A stretch of 64,000 nucleotides of DNA, taken from NCBI GenBank assembly GCA_009911305.1, contig QXXC01000003.1, forward strand, positions 152,786 to 216,785, given 5' to 3'. Positions 62,041 through 64,000 of this stretch are shown one piece after another. Origin of the DNA: Clostridiaceae bacterium (GTDB lineage Bacteria; Bacillota; Clostridia; Lachnospirales; Lachnospiraceae). Numbering within the stretch: the stretch's first letter is position 1; each line of letters begins with the position of its first letter. A model generated the notes under the pieces. That model saw only the letters and a list, made by a program, of their open reading frames with translations, did no database searches and had not been told where the DNA came from. The position numbers and the translations under genes were made by a program.

Positions 62041-62294
62041 ATGATGTATATTTTTTTTATAGTTGTATCCACAATATTTTTTCTTTTTTTACAGGTGTTA
62101 AATTGTTATTTTGGATATCGAAAGTGACAAGATGCACATTGAGAATCGAGGTGGAAGTAATTGATGTCCTTGTAAAAGGATACAGAGGCGGGCTTGTGTA
62201 TAAACCAATTTTCAGAGAATGTGAAACGGGTCGTATGATTCATCAGCGCCTATGGTGTGGGGCTGCATTTACAGTGGAAAAAGAAACAGTATGA
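62041..62294 (+). pseudogene. Frameshifted paralogue of the membrane protein at 61609
   Basis: ATG 62041 opens a hydrophobic helix (MMYIFFIVVSTIFFLFLQVLNCYFGYRK) and stops after 28 codons. In another frame the product continues as VTRCTLRIEVEVIDVLVKGYRGGLVYKPIFRECETG, matching RCTLHVMAEIY...RGIYRPVFRTCDD at 61609. The C-terminus is truncated at 62294. AAAAAAGGAG precedes the ATG. Confidence 0.7.
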
Positions 62295-62404
62295 GAAGTT
62301 TCCGTAATCCGTTTGCTGGAGAAGCATAACAGGGGGACAGAAAAAGGGGGAACAGTAAGGAGTGCTGAAGCATTCCTGTACATAAACAACGAAGGGGGAG
62401 CAAT

Positions 62405-62608
62405 ATGGAATATTTTCGGATTAGCCAGGATCCGAGCTACCTGCATCCGCCGATCATCACCAACATCCGCGATATCATAAAACGCCGCTCGGATGCAGCG
62501 GCCGGAAGGGGAGGAGATGGTCTGGGAATATGAAATTAGATATCTCAGCGATTCATTTATCAGCATTGCTTATACTGGAAACGGGAGGACAAAATACATG
62601 GGAGGATG
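62405..62608 (+). pseudogene. Debris of an MDYF-type gene joined to another fragment
   Basis: ATG 62405 (after AACGAAGGGGGAGCAAT) starts MEYFRISQDPSYLHPPIITN, related to the N-terminus at 58850, then stops at 62533 after 42 codons. An overlapping frame from 62516 adds VWEYEIRYLSDSFISIAYTG before stopping at 62608; that piece looks like part of an exported beta-sheet protein. Two unrelated fragments appear to be joined by deletion. Confidence 0.5.
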
Positions 62609-62709
62609 AAAGAATACGAGTGATTCCAAGAAAAAGAGTTACGTGTTAAGATTTTTATTTTGTGGAAGTTTTATATATTGTGAGATAGTTTGGCAGGAGG
62701 AGGGAACAG

Positions 62710-63687
62710 ATGGTAAAAACCCGAAAATGTATTGCCGCTTTCATGATTCTGCTGCATATAACGGCATGTGGTTTGAGTGGTTCTTCCGTTGTACAAAAGC
62801 CATGCATCAGAATGTTAAAGATAGCTAAAAAGGCTGGATTATATGAAAATATATATGTTCAATGCAGGAAGGATTACCGTCTTCTTACCTTTGGAACAGA
62901 GCCGATTATTTCAACAGAAACAGAATTTGATAATAAATTACTGCTGTCAGAGGATGAATTGTATGATACAGCAGACAGGCTAAATGACTATGGGAGATTT
63001 GGGTATATAATAACAAAGGCCTCTTCTGATATACGTGATCAGGAACCTTCATCGATAATGATCATGGCATATGATCCTGAAAGTGATATCATTGCATATA
63101 TTTCTTATAAAAAAATATATCATTATTTTAAACAGATATCGTTTGAAACGGCGCCTGGACAGAGTGCAGAAGCGGATAAAATGTTGTGGTTTGCTCGTCT
63201 TCTTTTTGGAAATATAACTGAGGATGTATTTTCTTATTTTACAAAATCAGGGAACATTTCAGAAAGCCATGAATATTCATATGTGAATGATGAAATCAGA
63301 TACAGCACATACGTTAGTTATTCGATCCATGATTATGACTTTAAGCGTTCGCAGCATGTACACTATAATTTAACATACGCTTACGGCCCTGTCGCTCAGT
63401 ATATACATTTTCTTTCTGATTATGCGATTCCTGTAAAGCTTGCAGAATTACCGGATTATTGCCCCAGCAAAAGATATCTGAAGGTAGAAGCGTATGCGGC
63501 CCGGATCAAACTCCATGAATCCGGAGAATACTATGAAGCTGTTCTTTACGACAGGGAGGGGCATTCAATCAAATGTCAGATCGATAATATACGGACAGGG
63601 GATACATATGCAGATATTAAAAATGCAACTACATTTGTCGGAGGAATATGGCACGAAGACTGCTTTGAAGTTTCCTGCTTTGAGTAA
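62710..63687 (+). CDS. Hypothetical lipoprotein, 325 aa
   Basis: A signal peptide with lipobox ITAC (Cys20) predicts an outer-face lipoprotein. The rest is alpha/beta (DYRLLTFGTEPIISTETEF, SSIMIMAYDPESDIIAYISYKKIYHYFKQI, ITEDVFSYFTKSGNISESHEYSYVNDEIRYSTYVSYS, YDREGHSIKCQIDNI). No family is recognised. The ATG follows GGAGGAGGGAACAG. AT-rich composition like the cassette genes. It may protect the cell against its own injected effector or be part of the envelope complex. Confidence 0.75.
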   Translation: MVKTRKCIAAFMILLHITACGLSGSSVVQKPCIRMLKIAKKAGLYENIYVQCRKDYRLLTFGTEPIISTETEFDNKLLLSEDELYDTADRLNDYGRFGYIITKASSDIRDQEPSSIMIMAYDPESDIIAYISYKKIYHYFKQISFETAPGQSAEADKMLWFARLLFGNITEDVFSYFTKSGNISESHEYSYVNDEIRYSTYVSYSIHDYDFKRSQHVHYNLTYAYGPVAQYIHFLSDYAIPVKLAELPDYCPSKRYLKVEAYAARIKLHESGEYYEAVLYDREGHSIKCQIDNIRTGDTYADIKNATTFVGGIWHEDCFEVSCFE

Positions 63688-63859
63688 AAACATATGCATC
63701 TTTATTTATATGTGGTTTAAGATATACAGGACAGGAATAAGCGTGTGGGAAGCGTCTGCCTGAATTTCCAGTATACAAAAAGAGATAAGAAGAAATACCT
63801 TAAGATGAGAGACATCTTATTTGAAGCATCATTATTTGCAGGGCAGGAAAGGCTGGTAA
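63688..63859. other. Spacer before the last lipoprotein, no gene seen
   Basis: Short frames here lack ribosome sites. No clear promoter or terminator is visible. Confidence 0.4.
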
Positions 63860-64000
63860 ATGGACATGAAAAAATATTTTATAGTATCAGGGCTGACTGC
63901 CGCGCTGTGCTCCTGCGCGGCCTGCGGCTCGCCTCCCGCAAAACGCAATTTCAATGAGACAGAGTATTCCCGCGAAAGTGAAGAAAGCAGCCTGCAGGAT
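63860..64000 (+). CDS. Lipoprotein, N-terminal part (runs off the window)
   Basis: ATG 63860, or the in-frame ATG 63866, opens a signal peptide (KKYFIVSGLTAALCSCAACG) with an LCSC- or CAAC-type lipobox, then an acidic, Ser-rich linker (ETEYSRESEESS). The frame is open to the end of the window. AGGAAAGG lies 8-15 bases upstream. Function cannot be told from 47 codons; possibly a second lipoprotein paralogue following 62710. Confidence 0.65.
   Translation, partial: MDMKKYFIVSGLTAALCSCAACGSPPAKRNFNETEYSRESEESSLQD

Overview
The window looks like the chromosome of a Gram-positive, spore-forming-lineage anaerobe of the Clostridia, most likely a gut Lachnospiraceae. This is inferred from strong AGGAGG ribosome sites with frequent TTG/GTG starts, cyclic-lactone AgrD/AgrB quorum sensing, a SufC plus short SufB pair, a clostridial subtilisin, a tungsten-type aldehyde:ferredoxin oxidoreductase with a four-cluster ferredoxin, and a BMP-type nucleoside transporter. 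Most of the window is GC-rich. The agr region (about 37.4-41.1 kb) and a block at about 51.0-59.96 kb are visibly AT-rich.

Left part (1-25.7 kb): a broken MATE remnant; a MerR regulator divergent from an intact MATE exporter whose promoter has the 19-bp spacer typical of MerR activation; an anchored C39-like protein; an orphan flagellin; and a nucleoside ABC transporter followed by a nucleoside hydrolase, two M20 hydrolases, a GATase-like protein, a LacI regulator and a PfkB kinase, which together read as nucleoside uptake and ribose salvage. The flagellin and transporter genes share a promoter plus 5' hairpin leader. Related long palindromes bracket the transporter genes. Then come tRNA-Leu(CAG), sufC-sufB, a subtilisin, a toxin-antitoxin pair, an SRAP protein and DNA polymerase IV.

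Middle part (25.7-36.9 kb): a tungsten-cofactor island. Two Moco/Tuco-type riboswitches, each behind a TTGACA-18-TATACT promoter, precede the tungstate importer tupABC and a moeA - moeA/PBP fusion - MOSC - ferredoxin - aldehyde oxidoreductase - MoaD-like operon. A MoeB-like E1 enzyme follows. The repeat-rich spacer at 36.9-37.2 kb holds two palindromic MITE-like elements.

Right part (37.2-64 kb): an agr quorum-sensing locus in the order response regulator, kinase, AgrD, AgrB, followed by a contractile-injection-system-like (T6SS-like) cluster: VWA protein, sheath-like protein, two Hcp-like tube proteins, J-domain protein, two FHA proteins, a PP2C phosphatase, a degenerate PP2C-TPR protein, two VgrG-like spikes, a candidate PAAR-like effector and many unknown small proteins. 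A 36-bp block with two CGGAAA-type boxes 21 bp apart lies just upstream of the -35 element both before agrD-agrB and before the VWA gene. It differs at only two positions between the copies. This suggests that the agr response regulator switches on the injection apparatus together with its own signal, and it is the most interesting hypothesis here. The right end is a graveyard of deleted, frameshifted and truncated paralogues.
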